From positions 26,328,281 through 26,392,280 of the forward strand of contig CM056391.1 of assembly GCA_029718625.1 (NCBI GenBank): a stretch of DNA of 64,000 bases, given 5' to 3'. The translations under genes and the position numbers were made by a program. The notes under the pieces are model-generated. The model was given only the letters and a program-made list of their open reading frames with translations, was not told where the DNA came from and searched no databases. The DNA is from Synaphobranchus kaupii. Lineage: Eukaryota; Chordata; Actinopteri; Anguilliformes; Synaphobranchidae. Positions 12,801-25,084 of the stretch are shown piece after piece (the first letter of the stretch is position 1; each line of letters opens with the position of its first letter).

Positions 12801-13224
12801 TTTTTGAACGGCAAGCTCCAAAGTCAGAGTCAGACAAAAAGATCCAGACTCTACCCAAGTTTGATGTGAAAATCCCGACTTTGAGGCAGAAATGGATTCT
12901 TGCTAAGAGGCACTGATGCTACAGCATTTGCCTTTCTCAGATCAGTTCCTGTAAATACTTTGGTTGATCATGTTAGAGGAGCAGGGGTCCAAGCTAATGG
13001 TTTCTATCTTCCTTTTAAGATGGTTATGTTTGTGCATCACCTTACCAGACCCTAGGTAATTTATACTCAATTGGGGGTGGAGATGGTGCATTTGCACATA
13101 TAAAGCAGCTCCAGTTTGTACTACACTGCTTATACTGTTCCTCCAGTTTCTATTTGTATGATAGGTGTGAAGATTTCATACAGGAAATCTAATGACTGGA
13201 ACATCTGTTGTACATACATACATA
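9866..13224. other. unassigned noncoding DNA
   Basis: No gene is recognised. Short open frames (for example around 10194-10385, 11275-11520 and 12403-12916) show no domain, biased composition or conserved motif and look like chance. 10990-11260, ending with a T-rich stretch and CCCACAG, has the texture of a degraded retroelement LTR, but no boundary is visible. Confidence 0.5.
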
Positions 13225-13505
13225 CAGTGCCCTCCACTATTATTGGCACCCCTGGTAAAGATGAGTAAAAATGGTTATACAAATATACCGTTTGGTGAAT
13301 TAGCTTAATCTCACACTGAAAAAATGAGAAAAATCCAACCTGTAATTGAAGTAAATTTATTATGAGAAAAAAAATCCCACAATTATTGGCACCCCTGCAT
13401 TTATATATAAAATAAAGTAATCTTTTCATTTTTAATATTTGGTCGCATATCCTTTGCATGCCATGACTTCCTGATGTCTGTGACCCAACAACATCAAAAG
13501 GTGTT
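13225..13505 (+). mobile_element. Tc1-like transposon terminus (truncated)
   Basis: CAGTGCCCTCCACTATTATT at 13225, preceded by TA, is a typical terminal repeat of teleost Tc1-like transposons. The subterminal CAATTATTGGCACCCCTG recurs at 13380. The following 13446-13503 (GGTCGCATATCCTTTGCATG and on) matches, inverted, part of the element at 7023-7705. No opposite terminus or transposase frame is seen, so this is a 5' fragment. Confidence 0.8.
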
Positions 13506-16500
13506 CCGAATGGCGGCCCTGGCATAAATACCAGCTTTGTGAAGCTAGCGATGCACTGTTTTTGTTGAGACTCTGTACAGAGGTATTGATTCAATTCTGT
13601 GGTAATTATTGAGTTTCGACTTGTGACCACTGTTCCTCTTTGCTGATGCAGTGTGCGTTCATGTTTGCATATGTTGTCATTTTTGAAATTGTTCCCCTTG
13701 CCACATAATAAATAATTTAGCAGCTTTTATGATCACACACTTCAGGCACTGAATGTTGGCCTCTTATTTATCTCATGTTGCTTTGGAATCTTGCTGATTT
13801 TCAGACCTTTTTTTATAGCTGATTGGTGTTCAATATGATTCACCTTTGTAGCTCCATTTGTAATTGTGATGTAGTTACTTCAAAAGTCCTTTTTGGTGTT
13901 TCTGTTATTTTTGTCTAACCCATCCCATGTAAGAACATACATACAGATATCATAAATACTGTACATAAATCTTATCACTTTTTACTTCTGAATATGTGTC
14001 TATTCTAGGCAATTAACTAGTGTGCATGAATAAATAAAATTTTATGTTTTTGTTTGAAAACAGTATCTGGGAAAGTGTATGCTAAGATGTAAATGTAAAT
14101 TTCCAAATGATTGTATGCCATAAATTATTTTTTCCAATAATGTGTAGTGAACCAGTTCAGTTCTTATAAATATAAACAATAAAAATACATGCATTAGAGG
14201 TGTAAAAATGCAGGTCACACTCACAATTTTTTAAAATTATATACGTGTATAGGCTACACCAAGTAGCCTTGGGGTTTCACAATGTGATTAGCTCTGCATA
14301 TTTAGTCTATATCTGCATATTTAGAAGTGTGATTCCCACTGTAAACTTGTTGGCTGTTAATTACCCATTGCAATTTAAACAAACATACTGACTTATCCAA
14401 CCCAGCTGGCAAAGCCTCTGTGATATTTCATTTCCACTGATTTTAACCTTAGTCTGACAGACAGTTTTTCATTGTGTAGAAACTGCAATTCATTTCTTTG
14501 TGAAGAAAAGGAACAAATCAACAGGAATCCAAACACTGTGTCTGAAAAAAACATTTTGTGCTATTTGCTCTTTAGACAATTTAATTAAACACACACATTT
14601 TCCAAAAATGAGAGACAATTTTGCTGGACAACCAAAATTCAGGAGAGGGCAGAAGCATGTGTTCTCTTCCATTTGGAAGTCAGGCTTGCACAGACATGAG
14701 TCAGAGGAAGACACTCAGGGCCTCATTTACTAACACCTTTTAGCATATGCAAAACCAATAACATGACAAATGATTGGTCATGGTATTTTTTTTTTTGCAC
14801 CAACCATTGGTTGTGTTAATATGGGCTTGCACACATCCAATCTATTGTGAGAATATATTTTGAGATGCCCTGCAGGGCTGCCAGCCACAGTGGGTACTTG
14901 CAGAGTCCAGATTCAATACAAGACCGTGGGGCCCATCCATCTACTAGACATGTGTTAACAGGATGGGTTACCTAGCCACCCCAATATGCTTCCTTTTTGT
15001 CTGTAAACGACTATTCTGCAAATCCAGAACACCAGTACTGCAAGGGGAAAAAAATATTAAAAAATTAAGACTTTTCAGGCTTTTAAGTGTCAACATGACT
15101 ATAAGAGCGCTTCTCTCAGTGTGAAATTTGCAATCATTATATGCCATTGCACAGACATAAAATTCCATTCAGGAATGCGTTCAGGCCATTCAGGGGACAT
15201 GCAGTAAGGCTATTACTTTTGTTTTGAGTACTTCATAATGACTTGACTAGGAGGTGCATTAATGTCTCCCAATTGCCTTTCAAATGGAAAGTGTTTATAT
15301 ATCATATCTAATCATGTTTAGGGCGGCAACATTCCTCTGTGGGGAGAGAAAAAGACCATGACAGAATGGGAAAGTAGGTCTTCTATTTTCAGACAGTAAT
15401 TGTTCTTGAAAAAAATAAAAAAGAGAAAAAAACAGGGCTGGCTATATTGCCAGGCTAACTTTTCGGAGAGAGGCTTTAAGTGCCATCATGAATCTTGTCG
15501 TCTCCCCCATCTGAGGGAAAGTCAGGATGTGCAGAATTAATGGGCCTCTCTCCTGCTTTACCCTTACCTCTCCCAAGACTCCAGCATTCAGTCCCACCTG
15601 GACTAATTCAAATTAATTTCCATTTTCCCAGCAAATTAGTCCTCAGGACTGTGCATCTCACTCTGTAGAGGGGAAGTGGTGCAAGGCACAAACACTTTGC
15701 TATGGATTTCAACTTGTCCTCTGATGGATGCTACAGCTAGCTGGCTTTTAGCACAGTTTTGCGATGACAATAAACCACTGCTTAGTAGACCTGTGGAAAC
15801 ATCTGTGGAAACATACACTGTCCGCAATTCATTGGGATAGTCCAGTTTTCAGTTCAGTCCATGGTGACATTTTTTAAATCCAAAACACCAGATTTTGGAG
15901 TATTTTTAAAAAAAAATTCAATTGGTTTTTCTAGTAGTTACTGTATTATGCATTGAATGATGCTAAATTAATTATCCTGGGGGGGTTTGTTTGTATCAAA
16001 AACTTCTCACATTCCAAATGTTGACTGGTGTAAATCAATCAATTAAAGCTCAACTATGCAGGATTTGTAACCTTGCTGTGGTCCTGTGCTTACAATCAAA
16101 GAAGTATCCCCCTCTGTCCTAAACCCCAACCACTCCCTTCCGTTGAGGACATAGTATAAAAATATGGACAAAGTCCACTGTGACGTCACCCACTGCCTTC
16201 CCACGGCCTCGTAAAAACCGAATTGAAGCTCCGGATGTCTTTTTCGCCGCCCGTTTGTACAAACTGCGTCTGCTCCATGGAGCCGAAGTGACGTTGTCGG
16301 GAGCAGGGTCAACCGGATATGGTTTTCGTGGTCCAGGCACAGGATGATTGACAGTTTGGGGTGGAGAAGCAGTTCTGTGGGACAAGCCCATGACCTGACC
16401 AAACCCACCATTTTGCAAAACAAACTCGCGGTAAACATCCTTAAGTTGCTAATGTTTTATAACATAACATTTAATTTTCATCCTCGGTTTTACTGTGTCA

Positions 16501-17759
16501 TTTATTCGCATTGAATGTGTGGTATTCGTCACATAAATAATGTCCATTCAGTTATCTTCAATTTATATTCAGCTAACATCAGCTAATTTGATTAGCTAGA
16601 TAGCATAGCCTACCAGCTGATCTCGGTAGCCAAGCTTGACGCACTGCATCACATACGGACGAACATAGGGTAATGCAATTGCCATCAACTATATTTACGG
16701 TCAATCAATCACATATGTTATTTTGACGAGACTACTTTTATTATAAATGTCCCTAGCGCCGCTAGAAAGGTAGCAAGCTGTCCCCATAGTCTTAAATGAG
16801 CAAACCACCGCCGTCTTTTTAGCTAACTGCTAATTAACTCAACTGTGACAGAGCAGTCTGTCATGGTTTTACACAGCATGAAACCCCGTTCTGAAAACTT
16901 CCAGATAAAGTCGGCATTGTAGGTTAGTGGGTTCACACGCTAGCTAAAGCATAGTAGCCTACATTTCATCGTAGCTGGCATTAACTTTCATCTGCATCCT
17001 GTAACCTAATCACAAACATTGCAAACATCTACAAACGCAGACTCCGTATTCTTTTCCGATAAATTACTGGTTTTATTTTAAACATCCCCGTATTGAGTCA
17101 GTACAAACATACCGCTAACACTTTGGCTCTATTCCCCGCATATTTTCTTAATTTTTGGGACCTAAAAAATTATCCAGGCATAGAAATGTCCGGTTAGGGT
17201 TCTAGTTGGAGCAGCTGGCTCATGTTAGTAATGTTAGCTAGGCAATCACGGTAGCTAGCTAGCCAACTTATATGGCCAGCCAGAAAGGATGACTTTAAGG
17301 AAGTAAAATAACTGTTAAATTAAAAGGGCTTGCCATAAGCTATCGTTAGCTTGCTAGCTAAATGTTAAAACAACTTGCCCAGCGATATGGTTATGTGTGG
17401 AGCAATTGATTTCTGATACTTAACTCACAGTTTGTTTGGCTGCTTGCTCCGAGACGCTGGGCCTGTAATGTAGCTGCAATATCCCCTGCTGTCGCTCAGC
17501 TCACGAAACAGTATTTTTTTTTTGTAGTAGACGCATCATAGCTCGCTCCAAAATGAATATGACAAACATGTTGAAGATGAGCGACAAGGCAGTCAATTTA
17601 TTATGTTATGAACTGCGTCCACAAAACAACAGCTTGTTCACGGTAGGCTACTAAGGGATGTTCTCCATCGACTTAATACAGCGTGTCTCCCTGTCCCAAG
17701 CATAGACTGTATAAAGGTCCCAAGATGCCAAGGCGTGTTTTAGACCAATGATTGTTGTC
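13506..17759. other. unassigned noncoding DNA
   Basis: No coding region is supported. 15480-15830 has low repeat content and mixed composition and is a weak candidate for conserved noncoding DNA. 16045-16430 is GC-rich and begins with ATTAAAGCTCAACTATGCAGG, which resembles termini of abundant teleost non-autonomous transposons, but a matching opposite end was not found. 17200-17380 is rich in GCTAGC and AGCTAG words. Confidence 0.45.
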
Positions 17760-18468
17760 TCACACCCTCCCCAAACCAGACAAGAGCGAGCGTCCGATTT
17801 GGGGAGGGTGTGATATAGTACAAGTGAAATACACGTGAAACATTGAACAGTTAATATTGGAAACCTCTTTTGCCTTTGCAATAAAAATACGTTAATGTGT
17901 TAATGTGAAAATAATAACAGTGTGATAAATGAAAAGTACTTAACAGTTGCACATTGTTTTGGTGGAAAATAAGCATGTGCCCTGCTGGGCTCACACCCAC
18001 AATCTTCTGTGTGAGAGACAGCAACTCTAGCCATTAGACCACGGTATATTCTTGGAAAGCATGAAGCCATTAGCTATATTAACATTAAAAAACCTTAGTA
18101 TGAAGCGTTTTTATTGGCCGATAAGCTTGATGAGCAGGTATACGGACCATACCCTCAAAGAATAATTCTCCCTATTGGATAACATCGCGACGGAGGCAGG
18201 CAGTTTGGCAGGAAAAATAGGAAGAAGAGAAATAACCCAAGTTTGGGGCTTTATTGTGTGGATGTGTGAAGTTGTATCTGAATGCTGTGTGGTTACATGA
18301 GGTCAGAACATACAGAAGTTAATGTTTTTAAGGGCTGAGAGTCTATGGTCATTGTAGTTACTTCTGTAGGAAACCCTGAAAAGTGCCAAACTCTCGGTGC
18401 TGTATAGGTATGGGGCATGCCCCGCCAAGCCAAGTAACTTGGCGGATGGCATACCTGCCATCCCAATA
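17760..18468 (+). mobile_element. hairpin-ended repeat, copy 1 of 2
   Basis: This ~709-bp unit recurs in inverted orientation at 37991-38729. One end is a hairpin (ACACCCTCCCCAAACC, then its inverse about 20 bases on). The other end contains the hairpin GCCAAG...CTTGGC within GGTATG...CATACC and stops at TCCCAATA in both copies. Inside lies a tRNA-like segment on the opposite strand. No protein is encoded. Two hairpin ends plus a tRNA-like interior do not match a superfamily I can name with confidence. No clear target duplication was found. Confidence 0.8.
17980..18049 (-). other. tRNA-like segment inside the hairpin-ended repeat
   Basis: Read on the minus strand, GTGGTCTAATGGCTAGAG (18025-18042) resembles an A box and GGGTGTGAGCCCAGC (17984-17998) a decayed B box. 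The copy at 38449-38511 has the better B box GGGTTCAAGCCC. The fold is imperfect, so this is a tRNA-derived repeat component rather than a working tRNA gene. Confidence 0.6.
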
Positions 18469-19478
18469 TGTGTTGTTGGCTACGGTCGTACAGTGCATAT
18501 CATACCTTTTAGACCGTTAGTATCACTCACTCATCCAGCTCGAGCTCAATATTGTGTTCTGTGTTTCGTGCGTTTCCGAACTGTTGCATAGAGAACTGTT
18601 GCATAGATCCAGTCGGCAAGAGAGGGCATGCCCACAAAAACTCCAGGACCAATCCCCCAGGGGGAAAATATGGTGGATTTTCCATAGGAAATGAAGTGGC
18701 CAGTTATTGGTCTTTAAATTAAGATAAAATCTAATAATATATTAAAAACATTGCAATTTTTAAAATGCCAAAAAGCTGATGTGTGGCTTACTGCATGGTA
18801 AACATATTTAAAAACCCGGATTTGCACCTTTCTTTAATGCCAAGAAACCTGTGGCTAACAGCTAACGGCACTAGCCCAGAAAATTACATCATTAACATTG
18901 CTTCTACAAACGAATGTTCAAAGTGAAGCCGTTCGATTATCACCATACATCAGCTAGCTAATATTAGTCTACTTTTCATGGTCATGGATCATAACAATGG
19001 CATAGTGATGGGTTCTGAGAGTAATAAGAGTAATTATACATGTGTGAGTGTTGATCAATGATTTGGTGTAGCAGGTGAGGGCTGATCTTTGGACAGGCCT
19101 CTGCCCTCCCTGACCGGACATCTAGGTGCCATAAGTTATCGGGCATGACTAATGGCGTGGGTTGTTGATGAACAAAATAATATATGTAGAAAAAAACAGT
19201 GACATATAATGTAAATACAGTACAGATATATAAAAGTATATAGAATTTAGATAATACATAAAGTACATAATTATGTTGTGACATACATCCTCCTTGGGAT
19301 CTAGGATAGAAGAAAGATGTAATTGTGGTTAGTGTGATCAAAGCACAAAAACTTCCAAAAGAGTTAATACTGTATGAGTATCAGGTGCCACAAGGTTCTC
19401 AAAAGGTGTAAATAAGCAAATCATTATATTCTCAATTTCTACAAATTAAAAAAGGAAAAATAAAAATGAAAGAATGGT
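18469..19478. other. unassigned DNA, probably including the Penelope 3' untranslated region
   Basis: No coding region is supported. The part next to the GIY-YIG fragment (about 19000-19478) is where the 3' untranslated region of that minus-strand element should lie, though its end cannot be placed. Confidence 0.4.
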
Positions 19479-19990
19479 CTACAGAAAAGGTCTGATGTCA
19501 AAAGATTCATTGAGGCCTTTCGCTGCAGTGTCCAAAGTGGAGATCCAGAATGCCTCCCTTTTCAGCAACACTGTAGTTATATTACCTCCTCTGCGTGGTA
19601 TTTTTACCCGCTCAATGCCAATATATTTTAGTGAGGTGATGCTATGTTGGGCCTGTATAAAATGAGCAGCAACAGGGTTTTTAAAAGCTCTTGTTCTAAT
19701 GTCGCTTCTGTGCTCAGAGATTCTAGTCTTGAGGGGCCTAGAAGACTGCCCTATGTAAGCCAAACCACAAACACATTTGATCATGTAAATAGTGTTGGGT
19801 GTTCAGCAGGAAATGACACCACTGGTTTTGAAAGATTTACCAGTAACAGGGTGATTAAATGTATGACATTTGTATGTGAAATTACATTGTGCGCACCGTC
19901 CACAATTGTAATTGCCATCGGGGACATTGCTCAAAAAGTGGGAAGGAGGGGGTAGTGGTGGCAAGTCTGACCTGACTTCGGAGCGAACGT
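19479..19990 (-). pseudogene. Penelope-like retroelement 3' end: GIY-YIG endonuclease
   Basis: This encodes the C-terminal part of a Penelope-like element polyprotein (Neptune-like by resemblance). A linker with a cysteine motif (CGRCAQC) comes first, followed by the GIY-YIG nuclease with GLAYIGQS, then an R..EHRS helix, KNPVAAHF, and a C-terminal block reading RRGGNITTVLLKREAFWI and ending FDIRPFL. In full-length relatives this nuclease follows a reverse transcriptase and nicks target DNA for reverse transcription. Here the reverse transcriptase is absent, so the copy is 5'-truncated, as is usual for such elements. One in-frame TGA (19803-19805) interrupts the frame between the linker and the nuclease; otherwise reading continues in one frame. 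The element is inactive. Confidence 0.88.
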
Positions 19991-20079
19991 GGCCATTGCA
20001 ACTTGTTGCTCTTCTTTGTTGTTGTAGTCGACCAGTGCCGGCACTACATTCGTAGGTAATGTAAAGTAACGCTCCGCCG

Positions 20080-20250
20080 CCGTACTTCCACAGAGAATAT
20101 AGGTCAGCACAAAGTAAAGGATTCAACGATAGTTTGACTTCAAAAATGATGGTATAAACACTCAAAATAACCCCGATAGACTGTCGTCATATTTTATTTG
20201 CTTTGGGTGCACTGTGGAGTGTTTAAGTGCGTTTGGTAGTGGATGCTACC
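20080..20250 (+). mobile_element. arm fragment of the TTAA (Kolobok-like) element
   Basis: CCGTACTTCCACAGAGAATA through GGTAGTGGATGCTACC matches the inner part of both inverted repeats of the element at 38914-40216, including the block GATTCAACGATAGTTTGACT found only in its right arm. The outer half of the arm is missing after 20250. It is a solitary fragment, upstream (in coding sense) of the truncated Penelope frame. Confidence 0.8.
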
Positions 20251-23200
20251 AGTTACCTTGTTAGTTGTAAAGAATGAGTGTCATTATGAATTAGTGCTTT
20301 ATAATAATGGAAAGGAACGGTAAAATTGCATTTGTGTAGGGGTGTGCCTGCGACATGACAGATGTGGAGAGTGGTGGATAATTTATACACGACACGCGTT
20401 CCGAGAAAAGGCTTCCGCAAAGGCTACACTTGTGCATCCTCACTGAATCATCCTCCAGGAGCCTCCTCGTTCCCCACTCCTCGCTCCTCCGAGGAACAGT
20501 TAGCGGTTTGGAATGTCCTTAAAGATGGGGAACCTCTATCTATTTCCGGGTCAGGCGAGGACTGAGGAGAAGAGGACAGATAAAATAAGCGATTGGAATG
20601 AACCCCAAGACTGTATCCTAATCACGCCCATTATCAGTCATTTTAATACTGTTATGTTGTACACACTCCTAGTCTGCCACAGGTGTAACAAATTTGACTT
20701 CTTTATTTAAATGTTGGAAACGAAGTAAGTTAGTCATTCACCTAACATTAAACATATGAAACTTGCTGTTCAACCATCAAACTAGCTGTGTCATTGTTGA
20801 GAATGGTCTTTCAGTTTCACAGGTTACAGACCACACCAAACAATTTACAAAACCATAGCTAGCTAGACAGTTCGTAGCTTGCTGAATATAATTAGCATGC
20901 CCAAATTCCAGCATCTTTCACACAACTGTATTAAAAAGAACAATTAGATTGCAACTGCTTAGAACCATAAGCTAACGTTACTGCAACAGACGACAGCCAT
21001 TTATCTAAAGCACAAATACGTCATCAAGCTCAGTGAAAAGGTGAGTGGAGTCAGGTTGGATGGGTGGGAAGACAGACGTAATTGAGTGCTTCGTTTGATG
21101 CACCAACAATCATTGGTCAGGATTACAATAAGAACTTTTTCTCTTGAAGTTTTCCAGACCCAGAGTGAAATCTGCAGAAACGTAGTTAGCGTAGCTTATG
21201 TAGTGTATCATCGTAAGAACTCTCATGGGTCTGGTGTTGGGACAAATACATATATAATAAGGGCTACACATTTTATGACACAAAGAAAAATGCTAGCACA
21301 GAAAAACTTGCTCTATTCATTGATATTTGTTCTTCAGTTAATTGCTTGATTGATAATTAAAAACTTGCCTATAAATGGAAACAGGTTGAGATCATCCGTA
21401 TAAAGGTAAGGTTACAGAAGGCTTATTTTACAGCCGACGGTAGGCTACGCCACTGCCAGTGGCACTGGATCCAAAATGTAATTTTTTGGTGAACTGCCCC
21501 TTTGGTGAACAACATTCAATAACAATTGAATTATTATCTGAATTATAAATCTGAATTATTTCTTGGAGTACATACAGACATATGAAAATAACATACCTTA
21601 CATTTTACAAATACAGTATGAACTTCCTTTCCTGAAATTAAAAACAGATCCATCTAAATGCAACAACTCCAGTGATAGAATATTTCTGAGGTGATGGTAA
21701 AATAAATATTTTTACAAATTTGGAAGTGGTATTTAGCATTGAATTTGACAAATTACAACAAATGAAGTTAACGCTGAGTCTACCGAAAGGACAATATCAA
21801 AATGTTTGCGAATTGCAGCACTGAAAACATGCAGTCTGTCTGCAACGGACAGAAGGCTGACTACACTCCACTTGTCTCCCATAGACCAAAGAATCACTGG
21901 AGTTATTGGTTAGCATATACTCATAATGGGCATCATCCTTGGGGCTGATGGCGAAATTCCATCTGAAGTTGAAATGATAACAATGCCAAACTAGCCTTAA
22001 TCTTTAAATATTAAACCTGACTGTCTTAACGGCCTTAAGAAATGGCGGACAAAGGAAAGCATCATTGTAATAATCATGTTTAGTCAATCCTTGACAGTGC
22101 CATGAGCATCAGTTTCCATGGTTTCCCAAGCTGCTCCAGATATTGAGCCGCATAGAACCACCACAGCGGTAAGGCCCTCCACAGAACACGCAGAAGGCTC
22201 TCTGTGAGAAACTCATTACTCCATGGGTGCTCACTGTACCTACTGGGGAAAATGTCCACTTCCCATTAAGTGGCTTGTGAGTATCCTATCTGGATTACTT
22301 GATGGAAGCCTTCAACATCGCAAAATGGTAATTGACAAAAATACAGAAAATCGAAATGTTAGTTTCATTGGTTGAGGATTTGTTCTGTATAAAATGTCCT
22401 CCCCCCATATGGTCTTAACTATATACTAACACATAGTTAAGACCGTACCTGAACATATGCCTACCTCAATGCAAAGTTGGTGTGTTATTTTCTTTTTAAT
22501 AAATCACATTTTCAACGTAAGAATGAACCTAAGTAGAGACCCATGATCCACATTTGTGCATACAAACAGTTGATAAATGAGGCCCCAGGAATTGGAATTC
22601 AAGCCCTGTGGCATTGCAATTTCTTGCTACCAGTGCCTGCTGATCGCAATTTATAATGGCTCTCTTTGCTACCATTGCAGTAAACCAAAGGGACACTTGA
22701 ACTGGCACACAGCCAGTTTAGATAATTACTATTCTGTGGGGGGTACTCCCTGAATAATGGAATTTCAATTTTCATAGTTCATGAAAATATATAAGCCCCG
22801 TCTCTGGAAATTTCTGTGGAAGATGAGAAAGAAAATGTTGATGCATGATACACTTTAGATTCTTCATGGTTTCTAGCCCTTCAAAAGCCATCAGTTTGCC
22901 ATGAAATATAGACGGATAAAGACAAAAAATTGCTTTTGAAGGTTTTGTACATTTCATATGCTATTTGTCTTTTTCAAAATCGAACCTCAAAATATTCTAA
23001 TACATCACAGACCATGAAAAAAGAATGCATCACTAGCTTGAAACCTAAGTTGAGAGATGTGGCTATTATGGAGGATTCTGTGTGGCACAGCATGCAGTCG
23101 GCCATCCAATTGTGTAACTGTAAAAAAAAAAAAAGCATAACTGTTATGCTTCCTAAGCAAAATTGCGTAAATCAGCAAAATGCATTCATTAGATAATGCA

Positions 23201-23277
23201 GTGGCAGCAGTGGAATTTCAAAAGCAAATATCCCTGGGATATGGCATACTTGTGTGCCTTCTACATGTCAACTTTTA
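20251..23277. other. unassigned noncoding DNA
   Basis: No gene is recognised. A 12-bp hairpin (GGTCTTAACTAT...ATAGTTAAGACC) lies at about 22413-22444 and could be the core of a small MITE. 20450-20580 is GC-rich with CTCCTCG repeats. Short frames here have no recognisable motif. Confidence 0.5.
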
Positions 23278-23531
23278 CAAACCTCAATTCCAAAAAAGTT
23301 GGGACAGTATGTAAAATGCACATAAAAGCAGAAAGCAGTGATTTGTTAATTCTCTTTTACATATATTTAATTGAAAACAGTACAAAGAAAAGATATTTAA
23401 TGTTTTACCTTATCAACTTCATTGATTTTTGATACGCTAATTCCGAATTTGATGCCTGTAACACGTTCCAAAAAAGTTGGGACAGGGGCAAAACACCTGT
23501 TTTGAACATTCCACAGGTAAACAGGTGATGC
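23278..23531 (+). repeat. left terminal inverted repeat of the composite
   Basis: It matches the inverse of 26619-26875 from CAAACC through CAGGTGATGCTA. AAAAAAGTTGGGACAG occurs at the outer end, and a second AAAAAAGTTGGGACAG occurs about 190 bp further in, giving a direct repeat within the arm. Confidence 0.88.
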
Positions 23532-23533
23532 TA

Positions 23534-24859
23534 TCATGACTTGGTATAAAAGGATATCAAAAGACTCTTGATATCTTATTTGGTACTTCTACAAGCGATA
23601 CTATAACCTCTCTACATTTGAATGGATCTCTATGGGAATTGGGGGGTGGGACTAGATTGAGCTGTAAATTACACAGGAATAGTATCTAACCCATGGTTGG
23701 CTAAATGGCAATAAGTCATCATGGCATGGTTTTCCAGCCTGTTCTTGTTCGTTTCTGCGGGTGTTGCCTCTCGGGGCCACGAGAGGGCGCTCCTGTTGTT
23801 TTTTTCCGCATTCCGTACCAATTATCGTTATGGGGTTAAGGTGTAGGCGTACTACTTAAGCCCAGCGCCTTCTGTGTTCCGTGCTTTAGTTTCAACTCTG
23901 TTTATGCTCTGGCCAGGTAATTGGTATAGGACTTCTGAAGACTGCATATCTTTTCTGTCTAAAAGATACGCGGGAACTTTGTTAGATTTGAGTTTTAGGA
24001 TTAGTTCCTTTAGGACCTCGTTATCCTTTTCTCTTTCACTTTTCTAAAGTCTTTCCTCGGTTTTTGCCCAATCCTCTTTGAGGCTGTAACCTCAGTTACC
24101 TTTATATTTTCCTCTTTTCGTATTCGCTCTATTTTCCCTTGCTTTGAGCAGGAGGTTTTCGTTATCTTTTCATTTTCCTCCTTGTTTGAGCTCATTTGAA
24201 TTTGATTGAGCTGGACGTTCTTCCTTCTATTTCTGTCTACTTCCACTCGAGTCTTCGAGTCTGTTTTTCGCCCTCTTTTGTGGGTTCTTTGTTGGCTGAT
24301 ACGCCAGGGGTTATTTCCCCTTTTGTTTGTTTTTCTTGTTCTGTCAGGGTATCCTATTTCCTCTCCTACTTGTGGTTCCCACGTTAGTGGGTAACTTTTG
24401 GATCCCCTTCCGGTTGCGTCTGGTTCTCCAACCCCTTCCCCCTCCCTTACACATCAAGAGTCTGTGGTATCAAACGAGCCTCAAACCATCACTCTGCTGC
24501 CAGAAATGCAATAGATATGGATGAATCACTTGAAGGGTTGTTTCCCCTGATTTATTTTTCCATAGAGTTCAATAGGAAAATGAGTCAGGAGAAACAACCC
24601 ATAAAGTGATCCATATTTACTGCATATCTGGCAACAGAGTGATGGTTTGAGGCTCGTTTGATACCTCAGACCCTTGATGACTTACAGCCATTTAGCCAAC
24701 CATGGGTTCCATACTATTCCCGTGTAATTTACAGCTTAATCTAGTCCCACCCCCCAATTCCCATAGAGGTCCATTCAAATGCAGAGAGGTTCTAGTATCG
24801 CTTGTAGGAGTACCAGAAAATAAGATATCAATATGATATCTTTTCATACCCAGTCATGA
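23534..24859. mobile_element. fold-back element flanked by TA, split by a solo LTR
   Basis: The element begins TCATGACTTGGTAT and ends with the inverse TACCCAGTCATGA, with TA on both sides (23532-23533 and 24860-24861). Its two halves are near-complete inverse copies, for example GGTTGGCTAAATGGC on the left against GCCATTTAGCCAACC on the right, with a central hairpin (about 24461-24665). Removing the 730-bp LTR and one copy of its 5-bp duplication leaves a palindrome of roughly 590 bp. The same sequence family fills the interior of the element at 7023-7705. No protein is encoded. Confidence 0.85.
23722..24451 (+). mobile_element. solo LTR with 5-bp target duplication CATCA
   Basis: The LTR starts TGGCATGGTTTTCC and ends CTCCCTTACA, flanked by CATCA at 23717-23721 and 24452-24456. 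The flanks rejoin perfectly into the fold-back arm that it interrupts, as its mirror arm shows, so both ends are exact. Its opening resembles that of the chromovirus LTR at 34361-35403 (CATGGTTT), and both end in TTACA, so a Ty3/gypsy origin is likely. A lone LTR is what recombination between the two LTRs of a full element leaves behind. Confidence 0.9.
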
Positions 24860-25084
24860 TAGTGTAAATCTCGCACAGCTAGAATAAGCATGTTTTCCCG
24901 CTGTTGCTGTGAGAAAAGTAATATCACCGTTCATTTATCTGACTCCAATTAGAATTGACGCTTGATTGCGAGTGGAATTCTGTTCTTTTGAAACTATCTA
25001 TACCGGGGACGCTGATAGCCCCAGATACGGGGTGCAGACTGACACACTGAAGCGGACTGACAAGCTCAGAGACCCTAGCCACAT

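Noticed and set aside
12403..12916. Several overlapping frames around 12.4-12.9 kb on both strands
   Set aside because: Mutually overlapping short frames without domain, splice or codon evidence; no support for a gene.
16043..16438. 131- and 99-codon minus-strand frames
   Set aside because: They lie in a GC-rich block that begins like a non-autonomous transposon end; no domain or start context supports a gene.
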